DNA of 64,000 bases from Anaerococcus sp. GTDB taxonomy: Bacteria > Bacillota > Clostridia > Tissierellales > Peptoniphilaceae. Below the pieces are notes generated by a model that was given only the letters and a program-made list of their open reading frames with translations, searched no databases and was not told where the DNA came from. Position numbers and translations under genes: made by a program. Positions 30,001 to 36,714 of the stretch are shown here, in pieces (the first letter of the stretch is position 1; each line of letters opens with the position of its first letter). The stretch is taken from assembly GCF_030825785.1 (NCBI RefSeq), contig NZ_JAPJPG010000002.1, forward strand, positions 1 through 64,000, in the 5' to 3' direction.

Positions 30001-32175
30001 TTCACTGACTATGCTGACACTTATAGCCTAGTAGAATTTTCTAATAAGCTAAAAGCATATATCAACCTAAACAAAGTACCAAGTAATAGCACTGAAAGTA
30101 TTGGGCGTGGAGTTATCGGTCACGACATGATAACAAACAGTATTAATGTCGTATATGATTCAATGACTGCAAGAGAAAAATCTCAAGATCAATATGGAAA
30201 TTGGTATGAAATGACCCAAAATCACCTAAATCTTGGATCAAAGATTATTAAATTTAATCCTGATACAGGTGAGTTTGTTCATTACTACTATGTAAATAGA
30301 GATAGAAGTAATACTCCAAGGTCAAGATTCTATTACTCACCTGACCAAGATATTGAAAACATGAATATCGAATATTACAAACTCAATGGTAATGTAAACC
30401 TTGATGAGTTAATGCCTTTATCATTTGGTGTAAACGAAGATAACCCTAGACTTTCTGCACCTGTACAAATAAGATCAAGGTCATATCTAGGTGCAGGTCA
30501 AGAAGAAAGCATTAGTTTTAATAATGGATTAAATAATAATTCATCATATATCTTCAAAGTTACAGGAAAAGTAAGTGGAGAAGATAAGTCGTCCTATGTT
30601 GCGCATGGCAAGCTTCAAATGATAGATTATCCAGGCCGTTACGTTACAAGGTGGGATGGCCACTATGCATATGAAAATGACGCCACTGCTAAAGCAAACC
30701 TAGAAATTCAAGCCGTAAACCCAGAAAATATAATAAAATTCAAAAAAGTTGACCAAGATGGCAATGCTCTAAAAGGAGCTACATTCCAACTTCAATATAA
30801 AAATAATGAAGGACAATGGGTAGTAGATACATCTAGAGATAAAACATCTGGTAAAGACGGAGTATTTGAATACACTATGCTTAAACCAGGTAGCTACAGG
30901 GTAATGGAAATATCTGCCCCAGATGGATATAAAAAGGCAGAAGATCCAGTAGCAGTATTTGATGTAGATGAAAATGGTAGAATCATTAGAAAAGATAACA
31001 TCATAAAACCTGTAAGTGGCACATCAGAAGACGCTTCAAACAATGAGGAAGAACACGCCATAAAACCTATTGAAATAGTAAATAAGAAAGAGCAAAAGAT
31101 AAGCTTTGTTAAAGTCGATGCAAATAACAAAGAAACAAAACTTGAAGGTGCAGAATTTAAAGTATTCTATAAGAAAGAAAAAACTGGAGAATATTCTGAC
31201 ACTGAGCTTAAATTATATCAAAATGCTAATGGAGATAAGTTAGTCTTAAGTAAAGATGAAACTGCTCCAACAGGATATAATCCAGTAGATAAGTTTACTA
31301 CAGGAAAAGATGGTAAGATTGAGTTTACTTTCCATGAAAATGGCTACTACGCTCTTAAAGAAGAAAAAGCTCCATCAAGTTATATAAAACCGAGAGACTA
31401 TGTCAAAGAATTTGTTGTTAAAGATGGCAAGGTTCAAGAAGAAAAATACAAGACTTCGATGGATGTTAAGAAAACAACTGGATTTAGTATGGCTAATGAT
31501 GTATTCCAAAAATCATACACTACTAATATGACATTGAGATTTAATCCAAATCATGAAGATATAACTTATGTGAAAGATAAATCTACAATAAAATTGTCAG
31601 ATTTACCACTTAAGTCTGAAATTTGGGATAATAACTTTAACCGTAAGCAAGCTATTAGTATGACAGCTTATCTAGTAGACGGTGATAATAAAGAAACTAC
31701 TACAAAGACTTATACTTTAGATTTAACAAAAGATTATAAATCTGGCGATAAAGCTTCAAAGACTATTGATCTTTACTCCTTAGTAAAAGAATTAGAGAAG
31801 CAATCTACTGATGGAGATATTAAATCTAATAAGACTATAGTATTAACAATAAGCTCATCTCTTTACCTAAATTCTGAATTAGATATCAAATCTAATATTG
31901 TAATAGGTGATAATATAAGTGAAGATAGAACATTCCACATAGGAACCAAGGGTGATGAATATGTAGAACACTCTTATTCATTCACAACTATGAGTGAATT
32001 ACCTAAAGAAGATAATGGACAAGCTTATAAGCCTATCCAAATAGAAAATAAAAAACTAAGCCTACCAATGACAAGTGGTTTAGGGGCTTGGATTGGATTT
32101 ACTATTATTGGACTTGTTGTAATGTTAGGAGGAGTTTTAATCTACACTAAGAAGAAAAAAGAGCCTTTAAGCTAA
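18064..32175 (+). CDS. giant sortase-anchored surface protein with SpaA and InlB-type repeats
   Basis: 4703 residues in one uninterrupted frame. Order: signal peptide 1-30 (cut after NVYA); unknown beta-rich domain about 40-350; Lys/Glu-rich stalk about 362-525; helical stretch about 530-640; adhesin-like beta region about 645-1185; then SpaA/Cna-B-type domains near 1190, 1480, 1992, 2102, 2421, 3113, 3530, 3776, 4223 and 4345, each with a Lys start such as FKIVKVD and an end like YTFQETKAPTGY whose Glu supports isopeptide bonds. Four InlB/Listeria-Bacteroides-type repeats fill about 2773-3085. Long modules between SpaA domains are duplicated. The C-terminus is LPMTSG, a hydrophobic helix and KKKKEPLS. 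It should be anchored to peptidoglycan and bind host or bacterial ligands; the ligand is unknown. I noticed only one cysteine (about residue 2692), normal for such proteins. Confidence 0.93.
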   Translation: MKGRLKEFALKLFALTLAITISIPSNVYAIGLSKNKNKQMPTSIRIADNSEYEDEYVEESETNDDTSNGIVLSETDRRAYKISHKASLNDYHDGIIYTIKVEKIKDTDHDPERKMTLSLATNKNQSLRDISVKEVRDLSEDGANIDYREEKSDKDGLNSLAITSPSVEGSIEYVLEAPIDKEVIDTKKLYSFDMSLDIDGYNIDLQRISHKFIEYENEDDPDLNELRLTSVKEKEDDLRQITYIKEDEDGKDDRIVYTDYILSKDKADEESKSLEKNKIEYKISLDNIKKEDAEIKLDYYKAGEKGFELQREFSTNIPYQEKIDLDVPVGYLLKLSLVGKVDRANTKTQNYGVNGREVKSPRFVKEEEKSNEDDDEDPAENTEVQSKSKEEKEAEEKKAQDKKESQEKPKAEENKKTEVEKKASSDKKTEIEENKSANKEDKNNKENKAEDKSEAKEKSSEENKDQETKEENSDEIKEETSENKPEEKEEKTSNKDSENTDKKADENEASKKEENKTPATIEEKKEKKKEFDQLVEDKKEEAKEDLKDAPQKKGLLEGVKSFFGQTDLQKADKELKKALADESNGLAEIQKLLTSFGEKYKLSKADQAKLMDDNGPAIKKLIEKDADKNFSPQMLVAATESNDLTAAEKENLKKKKFIIRTRFDASVKNGNIPTTQTFTIKLDDKLTVNNSTSLKAITDKDGNIIAKPTYDKATNSITYKLENEITKDLQIPLEIPVDYNVENIKVDSNGNFTVTNTVSGIGVEAPKDLLPQKIDRNGNPAGSIIEPGRDDVIQVIDGKNGDYKVDTDSNGTPVVENGEMKGINWSIRISSNQDLKALGLKLNLTTVEGSGLGEIQNAKLNGTELKNADFADQLEGKLGIVDSKHHNLNSPSQELVYTFYTPVTNKQDSYMLDISVLLKEKKKAGAVRLVQKEGYSQDRIDTATPTRVGINNRTTIQGEFTSNSTAKWIITDGISSGDGNLGLPLETRTLDNQTFKTGKSAVYGLDENGNMVVKTVNGSTDGSAVLNSVPSKNENPSGYQAVGNIAVYELDTILTNPVQPNNYSISGVSISRFKDLPIDQHWNLPQGYEKMPAQDINVVDKSGNNLGSAHVDAQETGKQRIITVPNVKYWNINEKGEASFIDHKIKQTFLTENVTIGTKKYKYNENTSYYNYNDKNHFILNSLMEVDNKKPATFKIVKVDSETGDKLPGASFHLLGTGVSVVTDANGEATFTNIPPGTYTFQETKAPTGYKLDGENKTISISDNGEVNVSGKNADFSQAAGKTELVEHNNYPNYPDYMNAMHYGKVDASGNVEFYLYLKPIAPRRGGVTDRNTRLDISIPGVNITDVTAYDVSPGYRQNVKYSMEKQIADQYISMLGNNVINGSHNNKITGTPNKPDAYTGRTGYQIYFPKERFAGDWGFLVKVKANIGQNNSASLYYDWLTNEDTANQANLQKIVRLSKNPSGADDKPTITIKNTPFKKKPIEIFKFANTFTNGKRDRLSGAEFVLKDSEGNTIRNAFTDENGKASFGEYPEGRYTIEEVKAPDGYEKNGVYFEVEVNESQEVRYTARFENSSATPQPGQDYFIDKGEEIGGTSKNIVTSVNQWLDYNEGQSYSRGERPKVWEAYRYESLKYHADITLSRSSKGDRFEIQFDPNLDFTQYFTGFPKLRIKGKDVADPYFNYETNLLTYVFNENTDGGAATATIDLIGMIPSKYYAKNTGTYPFTITVQPNQTGISGQKLDKNIEAFFDAHDSGNNEPVQNYYFREIYEENGEYYVDVISYYNVIGDRNPYKKVNPKTLNYNWITTKFQGGNITDWVGEGTEPRQVLDRVKIYRTEANVRVINNDFLVNDYMPLSMGFRAEQEPNIYRPVFNASVDPNQNATISQNGITLIYDKGQINPNGKLIDDKNQPLKIKMPSINNGEGYVIEQRFKIPDIDAFNNKWRAFVMNNGNLKSAFASGANKSFAKGDQTGGETPKYYKEDVGVINKKYTAGQFKIIKSNQSNNSKLAGATFELTDANNNTIYRTSDKNGELSFTNLAPGSYTLKETRAPKDFIKSEKRWSVNVYSDGSVRITQIGILGSDESYFGNNENIIIMPVSNKPSGTKFRVYKKDSDGKALQGAEFTITKPNDNNFQAIKKSSNQNGLVEFDSLGEGTYLIEETKAPSGYNKLNKKWVLVIDKNGNKKVYNYMGSSETTTTLNSILEKPNVNWVDVAGRSLDGWNLYDNRYTGWTGNNVNPFKMGTRIVGINRDEKYVIQRYVINPEAAKIGATSATIHREKPEYPNMDWYKGDEAYQVYKLDKAVTGVISDIRLAEYGATEITRQVTKDVDNSRFGQPQRLKLNFPETDKPLVVDVKVPYKDESGGVGTGMDWTENGTTYWKSDYYERASVIKEASPVVSTDANIEGSYIGEGSLDVTNEFKTFGFKLKKVKEDAKNSIIEGAKFRLTGPGEGGEEREITTGKDGIISFDKLRPGIYKLEEIEPAPGYEKSNVDWTVRITSDGSKYIKVNKQTGLTANTNLVDPKANGANTNTPVRTLAYSSLLENNSDMLANKNLAKTPSLKSMEEFNAGERLDLAENTLEFSEESIPSPQRAPSDWQKVDPNASTGRRDRIQDKDLGNTKITEINKVDKKFRQVFLLKDYSSTSKREVQFHRQPEEYGINLSDGGKTTYKIYTVDPKSTLDNPIKIKDVTKACTQTYPTPTGKKQRIRSEIPATIRGPLYVEIETSYNPQFGVGLGVDYIYSKGSGPWGDTLSLWIADSYDSETSINKKLVSSFDLNITNGANGKVTANKTTDLKQGENVTLNVNPSDGYELDKLTVAGVDVTKNVADGKYSFTMPASDVAVSATFKAKLYSVWTQSVEHGSISASPNSNLKAGDKVTITAKPDPGYKLEKITYNDNKGQEQTINLPAAGDITFTMPAYSVALTAHFVDARPSYEVKVSQVQTGGSISANPTSAKEGDTVSLSATPSEGYLLDKFVVTYANGKTVDVNENNQFTMPKSDVTVTATFKEKPKNVYPISVESSENGSVSVKASAKNGEEVTVNVNPDEYYELASLTYNGNPITKDGQGNYKFTMPDQAVSIAASFKQKEITGPQEGEIAIPSDGELIKITNKQTGLDLKIFKRDSNSRPLEGGKFTLKKTTDENYTTEDKTFTKIEGISGTDGKLVFTDSEGKEQTLALQPGYYLLEETESPSGYKKAQAPWKIHVYEDKETNQLKADYQGPDETPNSFVSSDKALDNSGNTTGIKTTNSGIKYAARMTHINTEGKTYIQRIYIDTREYNGPVNVQIKPVIKREELDAPGQPPVTTKEGVKTAYRSTYKITGLNGDPDKAKLNDIFRNYTIANDDVSVVNTARWRPFDWGFDEDQLNLDPGVYYIDVEGFYDDNITKEDIGKIEMNVDFMTPRYFWQADGLYQNGSQHYKLGGSYQAGAETFGSVYQKDQYVNGVLKKKGTPTPWGAYKPNGQKYPNWLSKEFYDGYGNKRYAGIVAVPSNGTDAIIDSVTTSISIKPLYTSTKTTQVGPEGMDIVNDEETYNITFSKHGRDDKDEDINSEEVTKRRLEGAVFKLQEFVINGYKDVEGSTISSAFNGYFGFRGLKPGRYQLIEVKAPEGYKPINGPLLQFTVETIKTNSGKIVDPGSGEVVDIKSINVKFSENDTKVYKLSDLNMVNPDDSNKIIKVSSVDSKKINVKNSKIVNPTTNTIVNLNDLIIVTADNHEYPIKQIKIVDGSSGYISLEYDKANGVYQYVPEKSTSEKDGKLVDFVTSATAKNMGKIVNEKPGKGEITVKKVDQEGNAINATEQLPGAKFKLTNKETGRHEEKTVGPDGTLKFTGLNIGNYRLEEVKSPDGYINNKQVWNFTVGGEGLDPYAGEAPAKRKDVSKSIKISESKLSVLNPESKKEGLLSDYQKEIHPHLGEVFEFNNKYTIDSNLRINPGDYFVLKLSDNIDLHGVMENHITNLDIIADGVGTIAKADYNRKEGTITYTFTDYADTYSLVEFSNKLKAYINLNKVPSNSTESIGRGVIGHDMITNSINVVYDSMTAREKSQDQYGNWYEMTQNHLNLGSKIIKFNPDTGEFVHYYYVNRDRSNTPRSRFYYSPDQDIENMNIEYYKLNGNVNLDELMPLSFGVNEDNPRLSAPVQIRSRSYLGAGQEESISFNNGLNNNSSYIFKVTGKVSGEDKSSYVAHGKLQMIDYPGRYVTRWDGHYAYENDATAKANLEIQAVNPENIIKFKKVDQDGNALKGATFQLQYKNNEGQWVVDTSRDKTSGKDGVFEYTMLKPGSYRVMEISAPDGYKKAEDPVAVFDVDENGRIIRKDNIIKPVSGTSEDASNNEEEHAIKPIEIVNKKEQKISFVKVDANNKETKLEGAEFKVFYKKEKTGEYSDTELKLYQNANGDKLVLSKDETAPTGYNPVDKFTTGKDGKIEFTFHENGYYALKEEKAPSSYIKPRDYVKEFVVKDGKVQEEKYKTSMDVKKTTGFSMANDVFQKSYTTNMTLRFNPNHEDITYVKDKSTIKLSDLPLKSEIWDNNFNRKQAISMTAYLVDGDNKETTTKTYTLDLTKDYKSGDKASKTIDLYSLVKELEKQSTDGDIKSNKTIVLTISSSLYLNSELDIKSNIVIGDNISEDRTFHIGTKGDEYVEHSYSFTTMSELPKEDNGQAYKPIQIENKKLSLPMTSGLGAWIGFTIIGLVVMLGGVLIYTKKKKEPLS

Positions 32176-32197
32176 TAGTCTAAAGACAAAGGAAAAA

Positions 32198-32236
32198 CCC
32201 TAGTCTTCCAAATAATGGAAGCTAGGGCTTTCTTTT
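32198..32236 (+). terminator. terminator after the giant adhesin
   Basis: CCCTAGTCTTCCA/TGGAAGCTAGGG with one internal mismatch, then CTTTCTTTT. It could also serve the convergent NhaC gene. Confidence 0.82.
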
Positions 32237-32253
32237 GCCTAAAATTAGGCGTA

Positions 32254-33555
32254 TTATTTATGTTTTCTAGGGGCAAAAATTGATATAAGAGCGAAGACGC
32301 CAAGGATGAATTGATACCAGAAAAAAGGAATAAGCTCAAAGGGAGCTAGGGCTCCTCCGGTAAAGCTAGCCGCTATGAGGACCTGGGCTGAGTAGGGGAT
32401 AATCCCTTGGAATACACAGGAGAAGATATCTAGGAGGGAAGCGCTACGCCTTGAATCAATCCCGAATTCTCTAGACATCTTCTTGGCTATTGGCCCTGAG
32501 ATTATGATTGCTACGGTGTTATTGGCGACACAAATATCCGCTAAGGATACGAGGGCTCCTATGCCAAGTTCACAAGTCTTAGTGTCCTTGGCGAAGATTT
32601 TAATCTTTGATATTATCCAATTGATTCCCCCTTCTTCTGCTACCATCTGGGACAGGCCCCCTATAAGCATAGATAGAAGGAAAATCTCAAACATTCCTGT
32701 AAAGCCTTCCCAGATAATTTGGGATATATCTATAATGGAAGATCCTCTTAGGAGCAAAAGAGCTGAGGAAAGTCCAATTGCTCCAGTAAGTACGACAAAT
32801 ACATTGACTCCCATAAGGGCAACTATTAGGACAAATAGATAGGGGATAATTGATAAAAGATCGTAAGTAAGGTCTGTCGGACTTGTCGTAACTTCCGTTG
32901 ATCCGAATACTAGAAGGAGGATAAGAGTTAGGATAGCGGCGGGTATGGCGATTTTAGCATTCATCTTAAACTTATCCTTCATATCACAGCCTTGACTCCT
33001 GGTTGCGGCTATGGTTGTATCGGAGATTATGGATAGATTGTCCCCAAACATTGCTCCGCCCACCAAGGCTCCAAGCATTAGGCTAAGGCTTATACCGCTA
33101 GTATTAGCAAGCCCTACTGCGATAGGGCCAAGGGCGGTGATAGTGCCTACAGACGATCCCGTAGCTATTGATATAAATGAAGCTATGAGAAAGACTCCTG
33201 CTGTAAGAAAGCCTGTTGGGATAAATGAAAGTCCTAGGTTAACTACAGAATCCACCCCGCCAGATGCCTTGGCAAGGGAGGAGAAGGCTCCCGCTAGTAG
33301 GTAGATCAAGCACATAATTATAATATTAGAGTCTCCACAACCTGAAACGAGGGTATCGAACTTATCTTCTACACTTCCTTTAAATAGAAAAAAGGCTGCG
33401 ATGATTGCGACAAAAACTGCTATAGGGGCTGGTAGTTGGTAGAAGGCCATCTCGACTCCACGAACCTGAAGGACTAGACCTGTGATTAGGTAAAGGGCTA
33501 CGAAGATTGCAAAGGGGATCAAAGCCTTGGCTGAAATTTTATTATTTTCTTTCAT
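32254..33555 (-). CDS. nhaC: Na+/H+ antiporter, NhaC family
   Basis: 433 residues with about 11-12 membrane helices. SIATGSSVGTITALGPIAVGL followed by GGAMFGDNLSIISDTTIAAT and, in the second half, LADICVANNTVAIIISGPIAK are NhaC-family repeats with the ion-binding Asp/Ser/Thr residues. It should exchange Na+ (or a related small solute) for protons across the membrane. GAGGAAA precedes the ATG. It is convergent with the adhesin and stands alone. Some NhaC relatives exchange organic solutes, so the substrate is not fixed. Confidence 0.87.
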   Translation of the reverse strand: MKENNKISAKALIPFAIFVALYLITGLVLQVRGVEMAFYQLPAPIAVFVAIIAAFFLFKGSVEDKFDTLVSGCGDSNIIIMCLIYLLAGAFSSLAKASGGVDSVVNLGLSFIPTGFLTAGVFLIASFISIATGSSVGTITALGPIAVGLANTSGISLSLMLGALVGGAMFGDNLSIISDTTIAATRSQGCDMKDKFKMNAKIAIPAAILTLILLLVFGSTEVTTSPTDLTYDLLSIIPYLFVLIVALMGVNVFVVLTGAIGLSSALLLLRGSSIIDISQIIWEGFTGMFEIFLLSMLIGGLSQMVAEEGGINWIISKIKIFAKDTKTCELGIGALVSLADICVANNTVAIIISGPIAKKMSREFGIDSRRSASLLDIFSCVFQGIIPYSAQVLIAASFTGGALAPFELIPFFWYQFILGVFALISIFAPRKHK

Positions 33556-33596
33556 GATGTTTCCTCTCGATTTATGATAAGTGTAAGCTATAAGCT

Positions 33597-33624
33597 CTTA
33601 TATTCTCTAAACACTCTAACACAA
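33597..33624 (-). promoter_or_regulatory. probable promoter of nhaC
   Basis: On the minus strand TTGTGT and TATAAG lie 16 bases apart, about 40 bases before the start codon. Confidence 0.45.
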
Positions 33625-33685
33625 GTATGTAAAAATTTCAAAATTACTTGAGAAATAATTATAAGGTGTATTTATTTTATTAAAT

Positions 33686-33797
33686 ATAGGGATGTCTCGA
33701 CTTCGCTCGGAATAAGGTGTGTGGTGTTGCTTACAATTACATTGTGCAAAATTTTTCCCTTACTTCGACCTTGTGGAGAAGTCTCTTGAGATCAATG
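33686..33797. repeat. dispersed inverted-repeat element, copy B
   Basis: Left arm GTCTCGACTTCGCTCGGAAT and right arm CTTCGACCTTGTGGAGAAGT with CTTGAGAT are imperfect inverted copies about 110 bases apart, matching copies A and D in sequence and spacing. No open frame inside. Confidence 0.75.
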
Positions 33798-33839
33798 TAG
33801 TTTCTTAGATATACTTTATCTTTAATTATACATGTCGTC

Positions 33840-34250
33840 TTAGACTGTAGACCTCTCGTCACTTCGCTCTGTCGAGGTGGTAACTCAGTGAGATGTATCA
33901 ACTACGCTCGACGGTAGTTTGCGGGCTCCGAAACAAGCCCGTCCAGCTAATAGAGGATCTGAGAAACCTCACGCCTCATATTAAAAGTGCAAGTGATTAA
34001 AAATTTTTAATAATAGTAATTCACACAATTATCACCATCTCGAAGGAGGCACGACTGAGAGATCTACAGGCTATGATGACACGTAGCTATAAAAGTTTAA
34101 ATTATCTACGTAAATAACTAAATAACAAAATCTTAAATAAAGCACGTCCCAATGTTCTGTAGACCTCTCACCTATGGTTCGAGGTGGCGGAATGAGGAAT
34201 ATATAGTATATGTCAAGAGATATCCAGGCTACGCTCGACACAAGGGTGGT
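33840..34250. repeat. degenerate repeat cluster C
   Basis: The 822-base gap after nhaC continues with fragments of the same family: CTCGTCACTTCGCTCTGTCG near 33853, CTACGCTCGACGGTAG at 33902-33917, GAGAGATCTACAGGC near 34050 and TATCCAGGCTACGCTCGACA near 34222. GTAGACCTCTC occurs twice (33849 and 34161). GCCCGCAAACTACCGTCG, read on the minus strand here, matches 37011-37028. I see no gene or RNA fold; 34251-34377 is the promoter region of the next gene with two TATAAT boxes. Confidence 0.6.
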
Positions 34251-34377
34251 ATGACCGACTTAATGGGTGTGTTCGACATGGGTAAAGCTTTATTAATCAA
34301 TTTTCTTATCAATATATTATTGTCCCAAAGTGGGTATAATTATCTATAATATACGAATTTTCTTAGAAAGGGTAGTT

Positions 34378-35154
34378 ATGAATTTTGAATATTATTTAAC
34401 CTATTTTTTTATCTATGCCTTTATAGGCTGGATACTTGAAGTTTCCTTCAAGGCAATGAGGAGAGGAGTTTTCGTCAATAGTGGTTTCCTTAATGGACCA
34501 TATTGCCCTGTATACGGCTTTGGGGCTGTGGCAGTCTTGTACTTTTTAAGCTTGGTGGATTCTTCTAACAAGCTAGTTCTCTTAATTGCTTCCATGTTTA
34601 TAGCAAGTTTGATCGAGCTTATCACAGGATTTGTTTTGGAGAAGCTTTTTCATATGAAATGGTGGGATTATTCTGACAAGGTCCTAAATATAGGAGGCTA
34701 CATATGCCTTGAGTTTTCTCTAATATGGGCTGCACTTTGCTTTATCTTATATGAAGTAATTCATCCCCTAATAGCTCAATTAGTAAGTCAGTTTTCTACT
34801 AGATTTCTTTTAGGATTTGACCTAATCTTTGCCCTAGTCCTTTTTGTAGATCTACTTGCTACTGTCAATATGATTTTAGGTGTCAACAAAAAGTTCAGGG
34901 AGATTGAAAAGTCTTCTGCTAGGATCAGGCAAGTTTCAGATAAGATAGGAGAGAGGGTCGCAGAAAGAAGCTTAGACCTTAAGGATAGGAAAGAAGCTTT
35001 TGAAAGCAGCGAGCTTGGCCAAAGTCTCGATAGCAAAGGTGAGAGGTTAAGGCTTGATTTAAGGAAAGTTTTTGATAAGAAATCCGAGAGAAGGATTATC
35101 AGAGCTTATCCAAATCTTAGGGCTAGAATTGAGGAGAAACTTAAAGACTTGTAA
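34378..35154 (+). CDS. putative ABC-transporter type IV (CmpB-like) membrane protein
   Basis: 258 residues. The first 180 residues hold about five helices, with YAFIGWILEVSFKAM, FLNGPYCPVYGFGAV and MKWWDYSDKVLNIGGYICLEF, the conserved blocks of the CmpB-like (PF06541) family of unknown role. The last 80 residues are charged and helical (KIGERVAERSLDLKDRKE), probably a cytoplasmic coil. ATG 34378 follows AGAAAGGG; the frame extends upstream without a ribosome site. Followed 36 bases later by the polyphosphate kinase gene, likely co-transcribed. Confidence 0.75.
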   Translation: MNFEYYLTYFFIYAFIGWILEVSFKAMRRGVFVNSGFLNGPYCPVYGFGAVAVLYFLSLVDSSNKLVLLIASMFIASLIELITGFVLEKLFHMKWWDYSDKVLNIGGYICLEFSLIWAALCFILYEVIHPLIAQLVSQFSTRFLLGFDLIFALVLFVDLLATVNMILGVNKKFREIEKSSARIRQVSDKIGERVAERSLDLKDRKEAFESSELGQSLDSKGERLRLDLRKVFDKKSERRIIRAYPNLRARIEEKLKDL

Positions 35155-35190
35155 TTAGTATTGGGTATTAATCAAAAAAGGGGGATATTC

Positions 35191-36669
35191 ATGAAATTAA
35201 ATGAGAAAAGAGAAATGCACTTTAGTGATTTTAAAAGAAAAGACCTTGCCCAAAGAGTGGCAAGGCTTGCCAGGATTTGCGAGAACTTGGAGATTCCAAT
35301 ACTAATCATGGTTGACGGTTTCGAGTCATCTGGCAAGGGCTATGTGATAAATGATATAAGTAGGGAGCTTAATCCTAAGTATTTTGACGTAGAAGTCTTC
35401 GAGAAGGATGAGGCCTACGACGATAAGTTCCCAACTATGAAGAGGTTTTTTGAAAGCACACCCCGTAATGGTCATATCAAAATCTTCGCCAAATCCTTCT
35501 ATTATAGACTCTTTGATGATATAGATATAAAGGAAGATCTCTTAAATGAGAGGATAGAGTCTTTGAGAAAGCACGAGAAGATGCTCTACGATAGCAAGAT
35601 GATAATTGTAAAATTCTTCCTCGATGTGAATCAAAAGGAGCAGAAAGAGCGTATCGAAGAGCTTAAAAAGTCCAACAGGAAGAGCTTTTATATATCGAAA
35701 GAAGACAAGAAGGAAAATGAGAACTACGAAGCCTACAAGGTCCACTTCGAGAAGGTCCTAAATGCGACAAACTTCGAAACAAGTCCTTGGCATATCATAG
35801 ATTCCAACGATAAGAAAAAAGCTAGCAAGGAGGCCTTGGGCATCCTTCTTGATGAGATAAGTATGGGGATTGAAAGGGTCGAGATTCAGAAAAAAGATGA
35901 GGAAAACCAAGAGAGAAGTTACAAAAAACATGTCAAAATCCTTGAAAAAATCGACCTAGAAAAGACTATAACAGACGAAGAATATGATAAGGAGAAAAAA
36001 GACCTCCAAAAACAAGTGAGGGATATGGCCTTCGAATACTACCAAAGAGGGATCTCTACTGTCCTAGTATTTGAGGGGGTAGATGCTGCAGGAAAGGATG
36101 GTGCTATAGAAAGGCTTGTCAAAAAGGTAGATCCAAGACTCTACAAGGTAAATGCAATTTCTGCTCCTACGAAAGATGAGCTAGCCCACCACTACTTGTG
36201 GAGGTTTTACAAAAACCTACCAGAAGACGGCTACTTGGGAATATTTTCTAGGTCCTGGTATGGGAGAGTCATGGTAGAAAGGATAGAAGGTTTCACAAAA
36301 ACGGTAGAATGGAACAGATCCTACGAAGAAATCCTAGACATTGAAAAGGAAATCTATGATCACGGAAGTCTTATCCTTAAATTCTTTGTAACCATAGACA
36401 AGAACGAACAGCTTAAGAGATTTATGGCAAGAGAAAACACTCCAGATAAGCTCTACAAGATAACGGATGAGGACTGGAGAAATAGAGAAAAATGGGACAG
36501 ATATATCGAAGCAATGAATGAAATGCTAGATAGGACAAATGTAGATTATGCTCCTTGGGTTATAGTAGAGGGTAAGCAAAAGAAATACGCAAGAATAAAG
36601 GTAATGAAAGAATACCTAAAGAAGGCCGCTGCCCACTTGGAGATGCTCGATAAGAAAAATAAGAAATAA
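35191..36669 (+). CDS. pap: two-domain polyphosphate kinase 2 (polyphosphate:AMP phosphotransferase type)
   Basis: 492 residues made of two PPK2 domains. Domain 1 has a Walker A at 42-52 (DGFESSGKGYV), domain 2 at about 295-303 (EGVDAAGKDG), and domain 2 also shows SRSWYGRVMVERIEGF and the lid TDEDWRNREKWDRY. Fused PPK2 pairs form class II, which make ADP from AMP using polyphosphate, so it may recharge nucleotides from stored polyphosphate. In known pairs the C-terminal half is the active one; here both retain Walker A. ATG 35191 follows AAAAAGGGGG; an in-frame TTG at 35161 is less likely. Confidence 0.88.
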   Translation: MKLNEKREMHFSDFKRKDLAQRVARLARICENLEIPILIMVDGFESSGKGYVINDISRELNPKYFDVEVFEKDEAYDDKFPTMKRFFESTPRNGHIKIFAKSFYYRLFDDIDIKEDLLNERIESLRKHEKMLYDSKMIIVKFFLDVNQKEQKERIEELKKSNRKSFYISKEDKKENENYEAYKVHFEKVLNATNFETSPWHIIDSNDKKKASKEALGILLDEISMGIERVEIQKKDEENQERSYKKHVKILEKIDLEKTITDEEYDKEKKDLQKQVRDMAFEYYQRGISTVLVFEGVDAAGKDGAIERLVKKVDPRLYKVNAISAPTKDELAHHYLWRFYKNLPEDGYLGIFSRSWYGRVMVERIEGFTKTVEWNRSYEEILDIEKEIYDHGSLILKFFVTIDKNEQLKRFMARENTPDKLYKITDEDWRNREKWDRYIEAMNEMLDRTNVDYAPWVIVEGKQKKYARIKVMKEYLKKAAAHLEMLDKKNKK

Positions 36670-36714
36670 GCTTTATATATAGAAGACTATTTTGATTTAA
36701 GAGATTTAAAAATT

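Noticed and set aside
32483..32842. 119-residue plus-strand frame
   Set aside because: Antisense shadow of the NhaC helices; no start signal.
33686..34250. CRISPR-like array
   Set aside because: Repeats are inverted, unequal and irregularly spaced, and no cas genes are present.
34152..34349. 65-residue open frame in the repeat-rich gap
   Set aside because: No ribosome site, no recognisable motif and it runs through degenerate repeats.
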